Positions 8,112 through 18,284 of a stretch of 64,000 nt of DNA are shown here, piece after piece. The stretch spans positions 372,001 through 436,000 of the forward strand of contig NZ_FQXA01000001.1 of assembly GCF_900129835.1 (NCBI RefSeq), read 5' to 3'. Numbering within the stretch: position 1 is the stretch's first letter; every line of letters begins with the position of its first letter. Under the pieces are notes generated by a model. It did no database searches. It was given only the letters and a program-made list of their open reading frames with translations, and was not told where the DNA came from. The DNA comes from Stutzerimonas xanthomarina DSM 18231 (GTDB taxonomy: Bacteria > Pseudomonadota > Gammaproteobacteria > Pseudomonadales > Pseudomonadaceae). The position numbers and the translations under genes were made by a program.

Positions 8112-10178
8112 ATGGCCCCGCAAACGAAAACCATCCGCCTGCTGATCCTCGAGGATTCGCAGAATGAAGCTGAGCGACTGGTCAGCCTGTTTCGCAACGC
8201 AGGCCAGGCGACGCGCGTTCATCGCCTGACCTCCAGTGAAGACCTGGCCGATGTGCTGCAGCAGACCTGGGATCTGCTGATCAATGCACCGACCAGCGCC
8301 AACCTCGATCCTAGCGAAGTCATCGGCGCTATCCGCAAGCAAGCCAAGGATATTCCGGTCATCCAGTTGATCAACGGTAACGATACGGATGCGATTACCG
8401 AAGCCCTGACCCTGGGTGCACAGGGCGCACTGCCGCAGGGCGAGGACGAATGGCTGGTCCTGGTCGCAAGCAGAGAGCTGGCAAACCTCGAGGAGCGCCG
8501 CGCGCGCCGTTCCGCCGAACTGGCATTACGTGAAGCCGAAAAGCGCTGCCAGCTGCTGCTGGAGAGTTCGGTAGATGCCATTGCCTATGTCCACGACGGC
8601 ATGCATATCTATGCCAACCGCGCCTATCTCGAGCTGTTTGGCTACGAAGATGTGGAAGAGCTCGAAGGCATGCCGATGATTGACCTGATCGCTTCCTGCG
8701 ATCAGGGCGAGTTCAAAAGCTTTCTGAAGAACTATCAGAGCCTGCAGGGCAGCGCCGAGCTGACATGCGGCGGGATCCGCGCCGATGGCCGCAACTTCAA
8801 GGCGCGCATGCATTTTTCGCCTGCCAGCTACGATGGCGAGCCGTGCATCCAGGCGGTTATTCGGGCAGAGAGCGACAATGCCGAACTGGAAAAGCTGCGC
8901 GAGATCAGCAGCCAGGATCTGGTGACCGGTCTCTACAACCGCAACCATTTTCTGGAATCGCTGGACGGCGCAATCGAGCGCGCCGTGAATGCCGGAAAGA
9001 GCTCAAGCCTCGCCTACATCCGCATTGATCGCTTCGCCAGCCTGCAAGCCGAGATCGGCCTCGGCGACTCGGATCGCTTGCTGGCCGAACTGGCGCAACT
9101 GCTTCGCGCGCAATTCCCAGAGAAGGCCGAACTGGCACGTTTCGGCGATGATGCGTTCGCGGTATTGATGCCCGAGGCGGCGCCAAAGCAGCTCGAGCAG
9201 CCTCTGACCGAGTTGCTACGCAAGGTCGAAGGACACCTTTTTGATGTCGGTGGTCGCACCGTTCAGACCAGCCTGAGTATTGGCGTCGCCGCCCTCGACG
9301 AACAAACGGCGAAAGCGCGGGACGTGATTGACCGCGCCCACCGCTGCGCCGAAGAGCTGACCGATGGTAACGCCCTGAGAACCTACGATCCGGCCCGCGA
9401 ACTTGCAGCCGCTGCCAGCCGCGGCAACATCCTTGCCATGCTGCAGCAGGCGCTGGAAAGGAACAGCTTCCGCCTGCTGTTCCAACCGATCATCAGCCTG
9501 CGCGGTGATAGCCACGAACACTATGAGGTGCTACTGCGCCTGCTCGATTCAGAAGGCACCGAGGTGCCGCCGGGCGAGTTCCTCGATGCGGCGAAAGAGG
9601 CAGGGCTGGCTACCAAGATTGATCGCTGGGTGCTGCTCAACTCAATCAAACTGCTCGCCGAACACCGCAACAAGGGCCACAGCACGCGGCTGATGGTTCA
9701 CCTGTCGGGGGCAAGCCTGCAGGACCCATCACTGCTTGGCTGGCTCGGGGTCGCACTCAAGGCCTCCAAGCTGCCACCCGATTCGCTAGTTTTCCAACTT
9801 GACGAGCACGACGCCGTCGCTTACCTGAGGCAAGCCAAGGCGCTCACCCAGGGGCTTGCCGGGCTCGGCTGCCGCGTCGCCCTGAACCAGTTCGGCTGTG
9901 TGCTGAATCCGCTCAATACGCTCAAGCACCTCAATGTCGATTTCGTGAAGATCGATGGTTCCTATACCCAGGACCTGAGCCGTCAGGAAAATCAGGAAGC
10001 GCTCAAACAGCTCCTGGCACAGCTCCATGAACAGGCCAAGCAGACCATTGTGCCGTTCGTAGACAGCGCTACCGTACTGGCTACGCTCTGGCAGGCAGGT
10101 GTCGGCTATATCCAGGGGCAATATCTACAGGGCCCCAGCCAGTCGATGGACTACGACTTTTCTTCCGACGAGGATTGA
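8112..10178 (+). CDS. fimX: FimX-type c-di-GMP receptor (REC-PAS-GGDEF-EAL)
   Basis: Regulator of type IV pilus assembly and twitching that binds c-di-GMP rather than making or degrading it. Domains in order (688 residues): a receiver-like domain (about 1-125) in which the phospho-acceptor site reads WDLLINAP, with Asn where Asp is expected; a PAS domain (about 145-265); a degenerate GGDEF domain with GDDAF in place of GGDEF; and a degenerate EAL domain with EVL in place of EAL (YEVLLRLLD). These losses are the hallmark of FimX. The start at 8112 gives MAPQTKTIRLLILEDS, which aligns with FimX N-termini I recall; an in-frame ATG at 8088 is possible. Neither has a strong ribosome binding site. 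Confidence 0.92.
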   Translation: MAPQTKTIRLLILEDSQNEAERLVSLFRNAGQATRVHRLTSSEDLADVLQQTWDLLINAPTSANLDPSEVIGAIRKQAKDIPVIQLINGNDTDAITEALTLGAQGALPQGEDEWLVLVASRELANLEERRARRSAELALREAEKRCQLLLESSVDAIAYVHDGMHIYANRAYLELFGYEDVEELEGMPMIDLIASCDQGEFKSFLKNYQSLQGSAELTCGGIRADGRNFKARMHFSPASYDGEPCIQAVIRAESDNAELEKLREISSQDLVTGLYNRNHFLESLDGAIERAVNAGKSSSLAYIRIDRFASLQAEIGLGDSDRLLAELAQLLRAQFPEKAELARFGDDAFAVLMPEAAPKQLEQPLTELLRKVEGHLFDVGGRTVQTSLSIGVAALDEQTAKARDVIDRAHRCAEELTDGNALRTYDPARELAAAASRGNILAMLQQALERNSFRLLFQPIISLRGDSHEHYEVLLRLLDSEGTEVPPGEFLDAAKEAGLATKIDRWVLLNSIKLLAEHRNKGHSTRLMVHLSGASLQDPSLLGWLGVALKASKLPPDSLVFQLDEHDAVAYLRQAKALTQGLAGLGCRVALNQFGCVLNPLNTLKHLNVDFVKIDGSYTQDLSRQENQEALKQLLAQLHEQAKQTIVPFVDSATVLATLWQAGVGYIQGQYLQGPSQSMDYDFSSDED

Positions 10179-10320
10179 CTCTCCGCGGCGCCGGCTTCAC
10201 AGCGACGGCCTGCACCGCCTCACCTCGCGCCCAGCGCAATCGCGCTGGAATTGACCTCAGTCAGCCTCGACCGCTGTGACTGGACTAGAGTGCTCTGACC
10301 TAGTCTGCGAGGAAAGCATC

Positions 10321-11394
10321 ATGACCATGATGAGAGCCGCCGCGTTCGTCGAACCCGGTCGAATCGAGCTTGTTGACAAACCTATCCCCGACGTCGGCCC
10401 CAACGACGCACTTGTCCGTATCACCACCACGACCATCTGCGGCACCGATGTGCATATTCTCAAAGGTGAATACCCCGTCGCCGCCGGCCTGACCATCGGT
10501 CACGAACCCGTCGGCGTGATCGAGAAGCTCGGCAGCAATGTACAGGGCTACCGGGAGGGTCAGCGCGTCATCGCCGGAGCGATCTGTCCGAACTTTTCCT
10601 CCTACGCGAGCCAGGACGGCCTTGCCTCGCAGGACGGCGGCTGCGCCTGCCACGGCTATAAGCCGATGGGCGGCTGGCGATTCGGTAATACCATCGACGG
10701 CACCCAGGCCGAGTACGTGCTGGTCCCTGACGCACAGGGCAACCTGGCACCGGTCCCTGACGGTCTCACTGACGAGCAGGTGCTGATGTGCCCGGACATC
10801 ATGTCCACCGGATTCGCCGGCGCCGAAGCGGCCAAGATCAAGATTGGCGACATAGTGGCCATCTTCGCCCAAGGGCCGATCGGTCTCTGCGCGACCGCCG
10901 GGGCACGTCTGCGAGGTGCCGGGATGATCATCGTCGTCGACGGTGTCGATGCACGCCTGGACATTGCGCGGCAAATGGGCGCTGACGTGACGTTGAATTT
11001 CAAGCAAACGGATGTGGTGGAGGAAATCCTCCGGCTCACCGGCGGCCGCGGCGTCGACGCCTCCATCGAAGCACTTGGCCAGCAGGCAACGTTCGAGAGC
11101 GCCTTACGCGTGCTCAAGCCTGGCGGCACGCTGTCTAGCCTGGGCGTGTATTCAGCGGACCTGACCATTCCACTTGGCGCCTTCCATGCCGGACTCGGCG
11201 ACCACAAGATCGTGACCTCACTGTGCCCGGGAGGAAAGGAACGGATGCGGCGGTTGCTGAACGTGGTGGCCTCGGGGCGCGTGGACCTCGCACCATTGGT
11301 GACCCATCGTTACGCCCTCGACGACATCACCAGCGCCTATGAGCTCTTCGCCAATCAGCGCGACGGAGTGCTCAAGGTGGCGATACAGCCATAA
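10321..11394 (+). CDS. Zinc-dependent secondary alcohol dehydrogenase (MDR family)
   Basis: 357-residue medium-chain dehydrogenase. Predicted catalytic zinc ligands are the Cys of TTICGTD, the His of IGHEP and the Asp of CPDIMSTGF. That Cys-His-Asp set is used by isopropanol dehydrogenases of the Thermoanaerobacter/Clostridium type. The Rossmann segment has an Asp after the second strand (VVDGVDARL), which suggests NAD rather than NADP; this is an inference. The start at 10321 is preceded by GAGGAAAG; in-frame codons from 10276 are less likely. The gene interrupts the usual fimX-serB order and has no pathway partner nearby, so the natural substrate is unknown. Confidence 0.88.
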   Translation: MTMMRAAAFVEPGRIELVDKPIPDVGPNDALVRITTTTICGTDVHILKGEYPVAAGLTIGHEPVGVIEKLGSNVQGYREGQRVIAGAICPNFSSYASQDGLASQDGGCACHGYKPMGGWRFGNTIDGTQAEYVLVPDAQGNLAPVPDGLTDEQVLMCPDIMSTGFAGAEAAKIKIGDIVAIFAQGPIGLCATAGARLRGAGMIIVVDGVDARLDIARQMGADVTLNFKQTDVVEEILRLTGGRGVDASIEALGQQATFESALRVLKPGGTLSSLGVYSADLTIPLGAFHAGLGDHKIVTSLCPGGKERMRRLLNVVASGRVDLAPLVTHRYALDDITSAYELFANQRDGVLKVAIQP

Positions 11395-11404
11395 GACAAG
11401 CTGC

Positions 11405-11442
11405 AGCTGGAAGCTAAAGCCTCAACCGCTTAGCTTCCAGCT
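11405..11442. terminator. Perfect 13-bp inverted repeat between convergent adh and serB
   Basis: The arms AGCTGGAAGCTAA (11405-11417) and TTAGCTTCCAGCT (11430-11442) are exact reverse complements around a 12-base loop. The position between two 3' ends suggests a bidirectional terminator, but no T-run follows on either strand. It could also be a small dispersed repeat. Confidence 0.45.
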
Positions 11443-11445
11443 CAG

Positions 11446-12660
11446 CTATTCCGTTCCTTCACGGTCGCGGAAGCCAAGCAAGTAAAGAATTCCGTCCAAA
11501 CCCAATGTCGAGATAGCCTGCTTGGCCGACTGCTTGACCAGTGGCTTGGCTCTGAAGGCGACACCCAACCCCGCCAAGCCGAGCATCGGCAGGTCATTGG
11601 CACCGTCGCCGACGGCAATGGTCTGCTCCAACCGCAAGCCTTCCCGCTCCGCCAGCTCGCGGAGCAGATCGGCCTTGCGCTGCGCGTCGACAATGGGCTC
11701 CTGAGCGACACCGGTGAGCTTGCCATCGACTATCTCCAACTCGTTGGCATAGACGTAATCGATGCCCAGTCTGGCTTGCAGCTGTTTGGCAAAATAGGTG
11801 AAGCCGCCCGAGAGGATCGCGGTCTTGTAGCCGAGGCGCTTCAGCTCGGCGAACAGCAGCTCGGCGCCTTCGGTGAGCCTGAGCCGGGCACCCACCTCTG
11901 CCAGCGCGCGCTCCTCAAGACCTTCGAGCAATGCCAGGCGCTCGCGGAAGCTCGCGCGGAAATCCAGCTCACCGCGCATCGCGCGCTCGGTGATTTCCGA
12001 CACCTGATCACCAACCCCTGCCACCTTGGCCAGCTCGTCGATGACTTCCGCCTCGATCAGCGTCGAATCCATGTCGAACACCGCCAGCCGGCGATTACGC
12101 CGGAAAACCGAGTCACGCTGAAACGCGATGTCGACGTTGAGCTCCTGCGCCACACTGAGAAACTCTGCGCGCAGCGCAGCGGTGTCGGCAGGCTCGCCGC
12201 GAACCGAAAATTCGATACAGCCCTTGCCCAGTTCCTCCGGCATATCCAGCGGCTGGCGACCCGACAGCCGATCTATGTGATCGATGTTCAGCCCATACTT
12301 GGCAGTGATCGAGCTAACCCGCTGCAACTGCTCGGCAGTCACCTTGCGGGTCAGTAGCGTGACGATGTGCCGGGGCTTGCCCTGCCCGGCCACCCACTGT
12401 TGGTAGTCTGCCTCCGCAACGGGCGTGAAGCGCACCTGCTGGTCATGTTTATACCCCATGAACAGCACGTCCTTGAGGACAGAAGAAGCACGTTCGGTAT
12501 CAGGTATTTCCACCAGGATGCCAAACGACAGGGTGTCGTGGATCACGGCCTGACCGATATCCAGAATATTCACACCACCTTGAGCGAGTACGCCGGTGAT
12601 TGCCGCGGTCAGCCCGGGGCGGTCTTCCCCAGTGATGTTAATCAGGACGATTTCGCGCAA
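11446..12660 (-). CDS. serB: Phosphoserine phosphatase SerB
   Basis: Last enzyme of serine biosynthesis, hydrolysing O-phosphoserine. N-terminal ACT-type regulatory region (about residues 1-170, beginning LREIVLINITGEDRPGL) followed by a HAD phosphatase domain. The HAD nucleophile motif is FDMDSTLIEAE, motif II is SGGFTYFA and motif IV is VGDGANDLPML. The start chosen is TTG at 12660, preceded by GGGAG seven bases upstream, giving 404 residues. The frame stays open further upstream, but that extension has no family similarity. It is divergent from the AhpA/YtjB-like gene, as in other Pseudomonas and E. coli. Confidence 0.95.
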   Translation of the reverse strand: MREIVLINITGEDRPGLTAAITGVLAQGGVNILDIGQAVIHDTLSFGILVEIPDTERASSVLKDVLFMGYKHDQQVRFTPVAEADYQQWVAGQGKPRHIVTLLTRKVTAEQLQRVSSITAKYGLNIDHIDRLSGRQPLDMPEELGKGCIEFSVRGEPADTAALRAEFLSVAQELNVDIAFQRDSVFRRNRRLAVFDMDSTLIEAEVIDELAKVAGVGDQVSEITERAMRGELDFRASFRERLALLEGLEERALAEVGARLRLTEGAELLFAELKRLGYKTAILSGGFTYFAKQLQARLGIDYVYANELEIVDGKLTGVAQEPIVDAQRKADLLRELAEREGLRLEQTIAVGDGANDLPMLGLAGLGVAFRAKPLVKQSAKQAISTLGLDGILYLLGFRDREGTE

Positions 12661-12816
12661 GGCGCAGCTCCCATGTAAAGAAGACGGGCATTCTATAACA
12701 GCAGGACTGTCGCTGAACGCTGCCTCACCGCACCAGTTTCCAATCCACATTTGCTTTGGCGCGCCTGCAATTCGTCTGCTTTGACCGATGACCTTTAGCC
12801 CCCACAGCGCTTTCCG

Positions 12817-12822
12817 TATACT
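12817..12822 (+). promoter_or_regulatory. Possible -10 element (TATACT) for the 12858 gene
   Basis: TATACT lies about 35 bases before the GTG start in the serB/ahpA divergent gap. No good -35 is seen at the right spacing. Confidence 0.25.
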
Positions 12823-12857
12823 GCGCGCCACTTTCCTCAAGAGTAGAGCCGCGCTCT

Positions 12858-14378
12858 GTGAACCGGCCCGCATCCGTCAAACCCGACAATTTCTTCCTGC
12901 TGATCTACCGTGCACTGCGCCAGCGTCGTGTTCCGCTGGTTCTGCGGGTAGCCAGCCACACGCTACTGTTGGTCGCGCTGGCCTTGATCATCTACGCCTG
13001 GGTCATGGGCATGCAGTTCAAGCATGCCATGGAACAGCAGGCCGATGCCCTCGGCCAAAGCCTGATCACCCAGACGGCCTCTTCGGCGACGGATTTGCTG
13101 GTCGCCAACGACATCCTCAGTCTCAATGTCCTGCTGAGCAACCTGGTGAAGAACCCGCTGGTGGCGCACGCCGCGATCTACAGCGTCGACAACCGCGTGC
13201 TGGCGGAGTCCGGCGCGCGCCCGCAGCGAAATCTGCTGGGTGATGAGGAAGGCCTTTACTCCACCCCCATCAGTTTTCAGGAGGTGATTGCGGGGCACTT
13301 GCGCATCAGCCTCGATATGCAGCAATTCCAACAGCCGATGACCATCAGCCTGCAAAGCATGGGCTTGCTCAGCCTGATCCTGCTGGCGCTTACGCTGACG
13401 CTCAGCATGCGCCTTGGCCGGCAGTTGTCCCTCCCCTTGATGCAGTTGCGTCTGTGGTTGCGCGACCCCGATGATCCGGCGCCCGGTGCGGGCAGGCAAG
13501 ATGAGATCGGTGAACTGGCGCGGCAGCTGCAGGCACGCCTGGTCCCCGAGAAGCCAGAGCCGGAAATCGAGCTGGACGACAGCATGGAGGATCTCTATTC
13601 GGCGCATTTCGAGGTGCCTGTCGCCGGTCCGGTCAACAACTACGAACGTTCTGACACGGATCTTCGGAGCCATCTCGACGATGCGGCTGGGAGCCTGCCG
13701 ACGGAAGATCATGCCACCGATGACTCATTCGATGAGCCCAAGTCGCAGCCAGCGCCTGCCCCAACCCCAGCAGCGCACTCCCCCGCAGCGCCAGCCACGA
13801 CTGGCAAAAGCGGTGTGCTGGCGATTCAGCTCGGTGCTCAGGAGCAACTGCGCCGCCTGCCACGCGCACAGCTGACCGAGCTGCTGCAGCGCTACAGCGA
13901 CTGTCTGCAGCAGGCTTCGACTCTGTATCAGGCCGAACTGCATACGCTCAACGACGGCAGCAGTTTGATGCTCTTCCACAGCCAGGACGATGAGCAGAAC
14001 TACCTGACCCATGCGCTTTGCTGTGGCGAGCTGATGCGCGCGCTGGGCCACGCCTTGCAGATCGAAGTCGCCGATAGCGGCATCACCTTGCAACTGCAAC
14101 TTGGGCTCACTCAAGGCGAAGGGCTTTATGACCTGAGCCAGGGCGACCTTCTGCTCAGCGAGCCAGCACAAGCCGCGCTAGCCATGTCCCAACACAGCCG
14201 TAACCTGTTGTTGGTTGAACGAGGGATTGGCGACGACAGCCTGATTCGCCAGCGCGCTCGTATCCGTCCCATCGCCAGTCCAGAGGGCGCCTGCTGCGTT
14301 GAGCGGCTGCTCGAACCCTACCCATCGCTACTGGAGCGGCAGCTCGCTCGCATGCACGAGCTGCGCAGCCGTAGCTAA
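12858..14378 (+). CDS. AhpA/YtjB-family membrane protein with cyclase-like C-terminus
   Basis: 506 residues starting at GTG. Two transmembrane segments (about residues 30-50 and 165-185) flank a periplasmic region, as in YtjB/Smp proteins encoded next to serB. A short HAMP-like linker and a low-complexity Pro/Ala stretch (about residues 290-320) follow. The last 180 residues have the pattern of a class III nucleotidyl cyclase fold (GVLAIQLGAQE, then LNDGSSLMLF, then LQLQLGLTQGE) but lack the metal-binding Asp pair, so it is probably a non-catalytic relative. Function is unknown beyond membrane association; the name is by family resemblance. Confidence 0.82.
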   Translation: MNRPASVKPDNFFLLIYRALRQRRVPLVLRVASHTLLLVALALIIYAWVMGMQFKHAMEQQADALGQSLITQTASSATDLLVANDILSLNVLLSNLVKNPLVAHAAIYSVDNRVLAESGARPQRNLLGDEEGLYSTPISFQEVIAGHLRISLDMQQFQQPMTISLQSMGLLSLILLALTLTLSMRLGRQLSLPLMQLRLWLRDPDDPAPGAGRQDEIGELARQLQARLVPEKPEPEIELDDSMEDLYSAHFEVPVAGPVNNYERSDTDLRSHLDDAAGSLPTEDHATDDSFDEPKSQPAPAPTPAAHSPAAPATTGKSGVLAIQLGAQEQLRRLPRAQLTELLQRYSDCLQQASTLYQAELHTLNDGSSLMLFHSQDDEQNYLTHALCCGELMRALGHALQIEVADSGITLQLQLGLTQGEGLYDLSQGDLLLSEPAQAALAMSQHSRNLLLVERGIGDDSLIRQRARIRPIASPEGACCVERLLEPYPSLLERQLARMHELRSRS

Positions 14379-14412
14379 CGGCCACGAACCGAAAGGCGCC
14401 TCGGCATTGTTC

Positions 14413-14573
14413 GCGGGCATGGCCCGCTCCTACGGTAAGTCCGTGCTCACGAAAGGGCCTTTGGGTTCGCGGGGGTGGTCGCGACATGGGTAGGAGTCGG
14501 CCGATGGCCGCGAACGCACCCTTGGCTTCGCGGGCGTGATCCCGACATGGCAGGAGCGGCTGATGGCCGCGAA
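14413..14573. repeat. Cluster of REP palindromes
   Basis: The gap downstream of the AhpA/YtjB-like gene holds three REP-type units. The first is GCGGGCATGGCCCGCTCC followed by TACGG (14413-14435). Two more in the other orientation carry the core GATGGCCGCGAA near 14490-14514 and 14551-14573. The same core recurs near 21,934, 47,352 and 51,491. Confidence 0.8.
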
Positions 14574-14599
14574 AGCTCTTTCATCCAGGCATAACGCCC

Positions 14600-15295
14600 T
14601 TAGAAGCGAAACACTTCCAAGTCGGTTCTGATCGGTTCTACCGCGGGGATTGCCGGGGGCGCCTCCGGTTTGCTCGGCGCTTTACTGACGCTGCGCCCGG
14701 TGCGCGTCTTGGCTACCATTATCGGCTTTACGGCGCTCGCCATCATTTCGCTAAGCCGCTGCAGAAGCCGGCTTTGCGCCCGCACCTGATCGGTTGTGCT
14801 GCCCTGATGCTCCTCCTGCAACCGAACCAGACGACTGCTCTGCCGTTTACCCTGCCCGTCCAGCAAGCGCCACTGCGCTTCCAGCACAGCCGGATGCTGC
14901 GGACCAGAATCCAGGCGGGTGATTTCAAGCTCGATACGAATGTCGGGGTCGAAGCCCTTGCTGCCCGGGCTCAGCTCCAGGCTCTGGGTCTTCAAACGTG
15001 AAGCCAGTTGGCGTAACAGCAACTGGTTGACGTCGCCTTGCAGATTTCCCGCCCAGCGCGCCTGCTGGTCATCAGCGGCGAGGCTCCCATCCGGAAGCCG
15101 CTGCAGCAAGGCGTCGTGCTGCAGATAATCGGCCAACTTCACCGGCCCCAACAGGACCGCAGCGCCATCTTCCGCTTGCGCTGGCATCTCCACATTGCCG
15201 TTGTCGAGGCGATACATCGGCACGGGTTGGGTGACACAGCCGGCCAGGCCGGCACAGGCAAGTAGCAAAAAAGTTGTGAAGCGTCGCACGTTCAT
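14600..15295 (-). CDS. PqiC/ABC-type transport auxiliary-like lipoprotein
   Basis: 231-residue predicted lipoprotein. The start at 15295 has the ribosome binding site AAAGGTAGAG immediately upstream and gives a signal peptide ending in the lipobox LAGC. The mature part resembles the PqiC/ABC_trans_aux family (early strand PMYRLDNGN, then VLLGPVKLADYLQHDALL and a later RLDSGPQHPAVLEAQW). These outer-membrane lipoproteins partner MCE lipid-transport systems, but no pqiAB or mla genes are adjacent, so the partner is unknown. The C-terminal 40 residues are Pro/Lys-rich and probably disordered. Confidence 0.75.
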   Translation of the reverse strand: MNVRRFTTFLLLACAGLAGCVTQPVPMYRLDNGNVEMPAQAEDGAAVLLGPVKLADYLQHDALLQRLPDGSLAADDQQARWAGNLQGDVNQLLLRQLASRLKTQSLELSPGSKGFDPDIRIELEITRLDSGPQHPAVLEAQWRLLDGQGKRQSSRLVRLQEEHQGSTTDQVRAQSRLLQRLSEMMASAVKPIMVAKTRTGRSVSKAPSKPEAPPAIPAVEPIRTDLEVFRF

Positions 15296-15514
15296 CTCTA
15301 CCTTTGCACCGGGGCTGGGGCGAAATCGCAAGGCGGCTAGCTGTTCGCACCGCAGCCGTCACTTACCGCTAACCACCGCGCTGATTGTTTTTTAGCCGGC
15401 GACGCAGCCGGCGATTGCAGCCGCCGCGTCGCAAATCGGAAAATCGAAAGGCGGCTATCTTCCGCGAAACCTCCATCAGAAGCCAGCCTCTAAGACGCCT
15501 CCGACTCAGTGTCT

Positions 15515-17764
15515 TTACTCGACCAGCAGCGCATCCACTCGCTGGAAGCCGCGTGGCAGCTTGTTGCCACGCCGCCCGCGCTCGCCCTTGTAGTGTTCCA
15601 GATCATCGCTCTTCAGCGAAAGGGTTCGCTTGCCGGCCTGCAAGACCAGCGTCGCTCCTTCCGGCAGCACGGCGAGATCCGTCAGATACTCCTCACGGCT
15701 GGCAACCCGGTCACCCGGAATGCCTATGATCTTGTTGCCTTTGCCCTTGCCCAGCTGCGGCAAGTCGCGGATCGGGAATACCAGTAGACGCCCCTCGGTC
15801 GTAACGGCCGCCAGCCAGTCCTGGTCGCGGCTTTTCAGCGGTCGCGGCGCGACGACTCGCGCACCGGCCGGCAACGACAGCAATGCTTTGCCCGCCTTGT
15901 TCTTCGCCTGCAGGTCTTCACCCTTGACCACGAAGCCGTAACCGGCGTCGGAGGCGATGATATACAGCGAGTCGTCATCGGGCAGCAGGACGCACTCGAA
16001 ACCGGCGCCCGGAGGTGGCGTCAGGCGTCCGGTGAGCGGCTCGCCCTGACCCCGGGCCGAGGGCAGCGAATGGGCTGCCAGCGAATAGCTGCGCCCGGTC
16101 GAATCGATGAACACGGCGTACTGATTGGAGCGCCCTGCAGCGGCCGCTCTGAAACCGTCGCCAGCCTTGTAGGACAGCCCGGTGGCGTCGATGTCGTGGC
16201 CCTTGGCGCAGCGCGCCCAGCCCTTCTCGGAAATCACCACGGTGACTGGTTCGGAAGGCAACAACTCGTTTTCCGAAAGCGCGCGGGCTTCGGCGCGCGC
16301 CACGATCGGCGAGCGGCGGTCGTCGCCGTAGGTTTCGGCGTCGGCGATCAGCTCCTTGCGCACCAGCTTCTTCAGCTTGGCTTCGCTGCCGAGCAACGCC
16401 AGCAACTTATCGCGCTCCTTGGCCAGCTCGTCCTGCTCACCGCGAATCTTCATTTCTTCCAGCCGCGCCAACTGGCGCAAGCGGGTGTCGAGGATGTAAT
16501 CGGCCTGCAGCTCGGAGAGCTCGAAACGCGCCATCAACACAGGCTTGGGCTGATCCTCGGTACGGATGATATGGATCACCTCGTCGAGGTTGAGAAAGGC
16601 AACCAGCAAACCTTCCAACAGATGCAGGCGCCGTTCTACCTTGTCCAGACGGAACTGCAGGCGTCGGCGGACGGTACCGATGCGGTAGGTCAGCCACTCG
16701 CTGAGCAGCACCCTGAGGTTCTTCACCTGCGGTCGGCCATCCAGGCCGATGACGTTGGTATTGACCCGGTAGCTCGACTCCAGCTCGGTGGTAGCGAACA
16801 GGTGCTGCATCAATTCGTCGGCAGCTACCCGGTTGGAGCGCGGGATGATGACGATCCGGCAAGGATTTTCGTGATCCGACTCGTCACGCAGATCGGCCAC
16901 CATCGGCAGCTTCTTCGCCTGCATCTGCGCGGCGATCTGTTCCAGCACCTTGGAACCGGACACCTGATGCGGCAGCGACGTAACCACGATATCGCCGTCC
17001 TCGACGCGATATACCGCACGCATCCGCACCGAGCCTCGGCCGGTTTCGTAGATCTTCAGCAGATCGGCACGGGGCGTGACGATCTCCGCCTCGGTCGGAT
17101 AGTCCGGGCCTTGCACATGCTCGCAGAGCTGTTCAACAGTCGTATCGGGCTCGTCGAGCAGGCGCACGCAGGCGGCAGCGACTTCGCGCAGATTGTGCGG
17201 CGGCACGTCGGTGGCCATGCCCACGGCTATGCCAGTGGTGCCGTTGAGCAGCAGGTTGGGCAGACGCGCCGGCAGTGTCGCCGGTTCGTCGAGGGTACCG
17301 TCGAAGTTCGGCACCCACTCCACAGTCCCCTGCCCCAGCTCGGACAATAAGACCTCGGAGTAGCGCGACAGTCGTGCTTCGGTGTAACGCATGGCAGCAA
17401 AGGACTTGGGATCGTCCGGCGCGCCCCAGTTACCCTGACCGTCGACCAAGGTGTAGCGATAGCTGAATGGCTGGGCCATCAGCACCATGGCTTCGTAGCA
17501 GGCCGAATCACCGTGAGGGTGGAACTTGCCGAGCACGTCACCCACCGTCCGCGCCGACTTCTTGTGTTTCGAATCGGCGTTCAGCCCAAGCTCGCTCATC
17601 GCATAGATGATGCGCCGCTGCACAGGCTTGAGCCCGTCGCCGATATGCGGCAGTGCGCGATCCATGATCACGTACATCGAGTAATTCAGGTACGCCTGCT
17701 CGGTGAAGTCGGCGAGCGAGCGCCGCTCCACGCCGTCCAGGCTCAGGTCGATAGTTTCGCTCAT
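15515..17764 (-). CDS. parC: DNA topoisomerase IV subunit A
   Basis: Breakage-reunion subunit that decatenates daughter chromosomes with ParE. 749 residues, normal for Pseudomonas ParC. The active-site Tyr is Y127 in AMRYTEARL. The quinolone-determining region reads [10 protein letters not shown] with Ser at 87 and Glu at 91, the wild-type (sensitive) residues. The C-terminal half carries the beta-pinwheel repeats. The start codon overlaps the stop of the upstream protease gene by ATGA, so it is translated as the last member of parE-phytase-protease-parC. Confidence 0.98.
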   Translation of the reverse strand: MSETIDLSLDGVERRSLADFTEQAYLNYSMYVIMDRALPHIGDGLKPVQRRIIYAMSELGLNADSKHKKSARTVGDVLGKFHPHGDSACYEAMVLMAQPFSYRYTLVDGQGNWGAPDDPKSFAAMRYTEARLSRYSEVLLSELGQGTVEWVPNFDGTLDEPATLPARLPNLLLNGTTGIAVGMATDVPPHNLREVAAACVRLLDEPDTTVEQLCEHVQGPDYPTEAEIVTPRADLLKIYETGRGSVRMRAVYRVEDGDIVVTSLPHQVSGSKVLEQIAAQMQAKKLPMVADLRDESDHENPCRIVIIPRSNRVAADELMQHLFATTELESSYRVNTNVIGLDGRPQVKNLRVLLSEWLTYRIGTVRRRLQFRLDKVERRLHLLEGLLVAFLNLDEVIHIIRTEDQPKPVLMARFELSELQADYILDTRLRQLARLEEMKIRGEQDELAKERDKLLALLGSEAKLKKLVRKELIADAETYGDDRRSPIVARAEARALSENELLPSEPVTVVISEKGWARCAKGHDIDATGLSYKAGDGFRAAAAGRSNQYAVFIDSTGRSYSLAAHSLPSARGQGEPLTGRLTPPPGAGFECVLLPDDDSLYIIASDAGYGFVVKGEDLQAKNKAGKALLSLPAGARVVAPRPLKSRDQDWLAAVTTEGRLLVFPIRDLPQLGKGKGNKIIGIPGDRVASREEYLTDLAVLPEGATLVLQAGKRTLSLKSDDLEHYKGERGRRGNKLPRGFQRVDALLVE

Positions 17765-18284
17765 GGTCGATCCGTGGCGTGTTGGCGCAGCACCAGAGTG
17801 CCGGCGCGCTGGGTGAATTCGAGTTGTTTCAGGGCACTCATGCCGAGCAGGATCTGCTCACCGCCGAAGCCGGGCGCCACGATGGCACCTACGTCGTGCA
17901 GCAGAATGTCGCCAAGAGCAAGGCTGTCCAGCACGGTGCGGTAACCGGTGGTTTGCCCATTGGCGGTGTGCAGCATCACCGGAGCGCCGCGAGGCAGGCC
18001 GAGGCGATCGCCCAGCTCGGCGGGAATCGCGACATCGGTGGCGCCGGTGTCCAGCAGAAAGGTCACTGTCTTGCCATTGATCTGGCCATCGGCCACGAAA
18101 TGCCCCTGCGGGTTGCTGTCCAGGTGCACCGCTATCTGCTCGCCCTGGATGACCGACACCGGTTCGCGATTGGGATTGAACCGGCTCTGCTCCCATTCCG
18201 AAAAAAACCGCGTGGCCAGCAGCAACCCAGCCCCCCAGGCCAGGACCAGCATGATGCGCCCGGCGCGACGCCCGGCAGGCTGAC

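Noticed and set aside
15395-15418. GCCGGC-GACGCA-GCCGGC palindrome upstream of the PqiC-like gene as a parC terminator
   Set aside because: On the strand of parC the hairpin is followed by A residues, not T. The T-run is on the wrong side for either strand.
16070-17350. A 426-codon open frame on the plus strand opposite parC
   Set aside because: It is antisense to a certain parC gene, has no recognisable motif, and such shadows are common in high-GC DNA.
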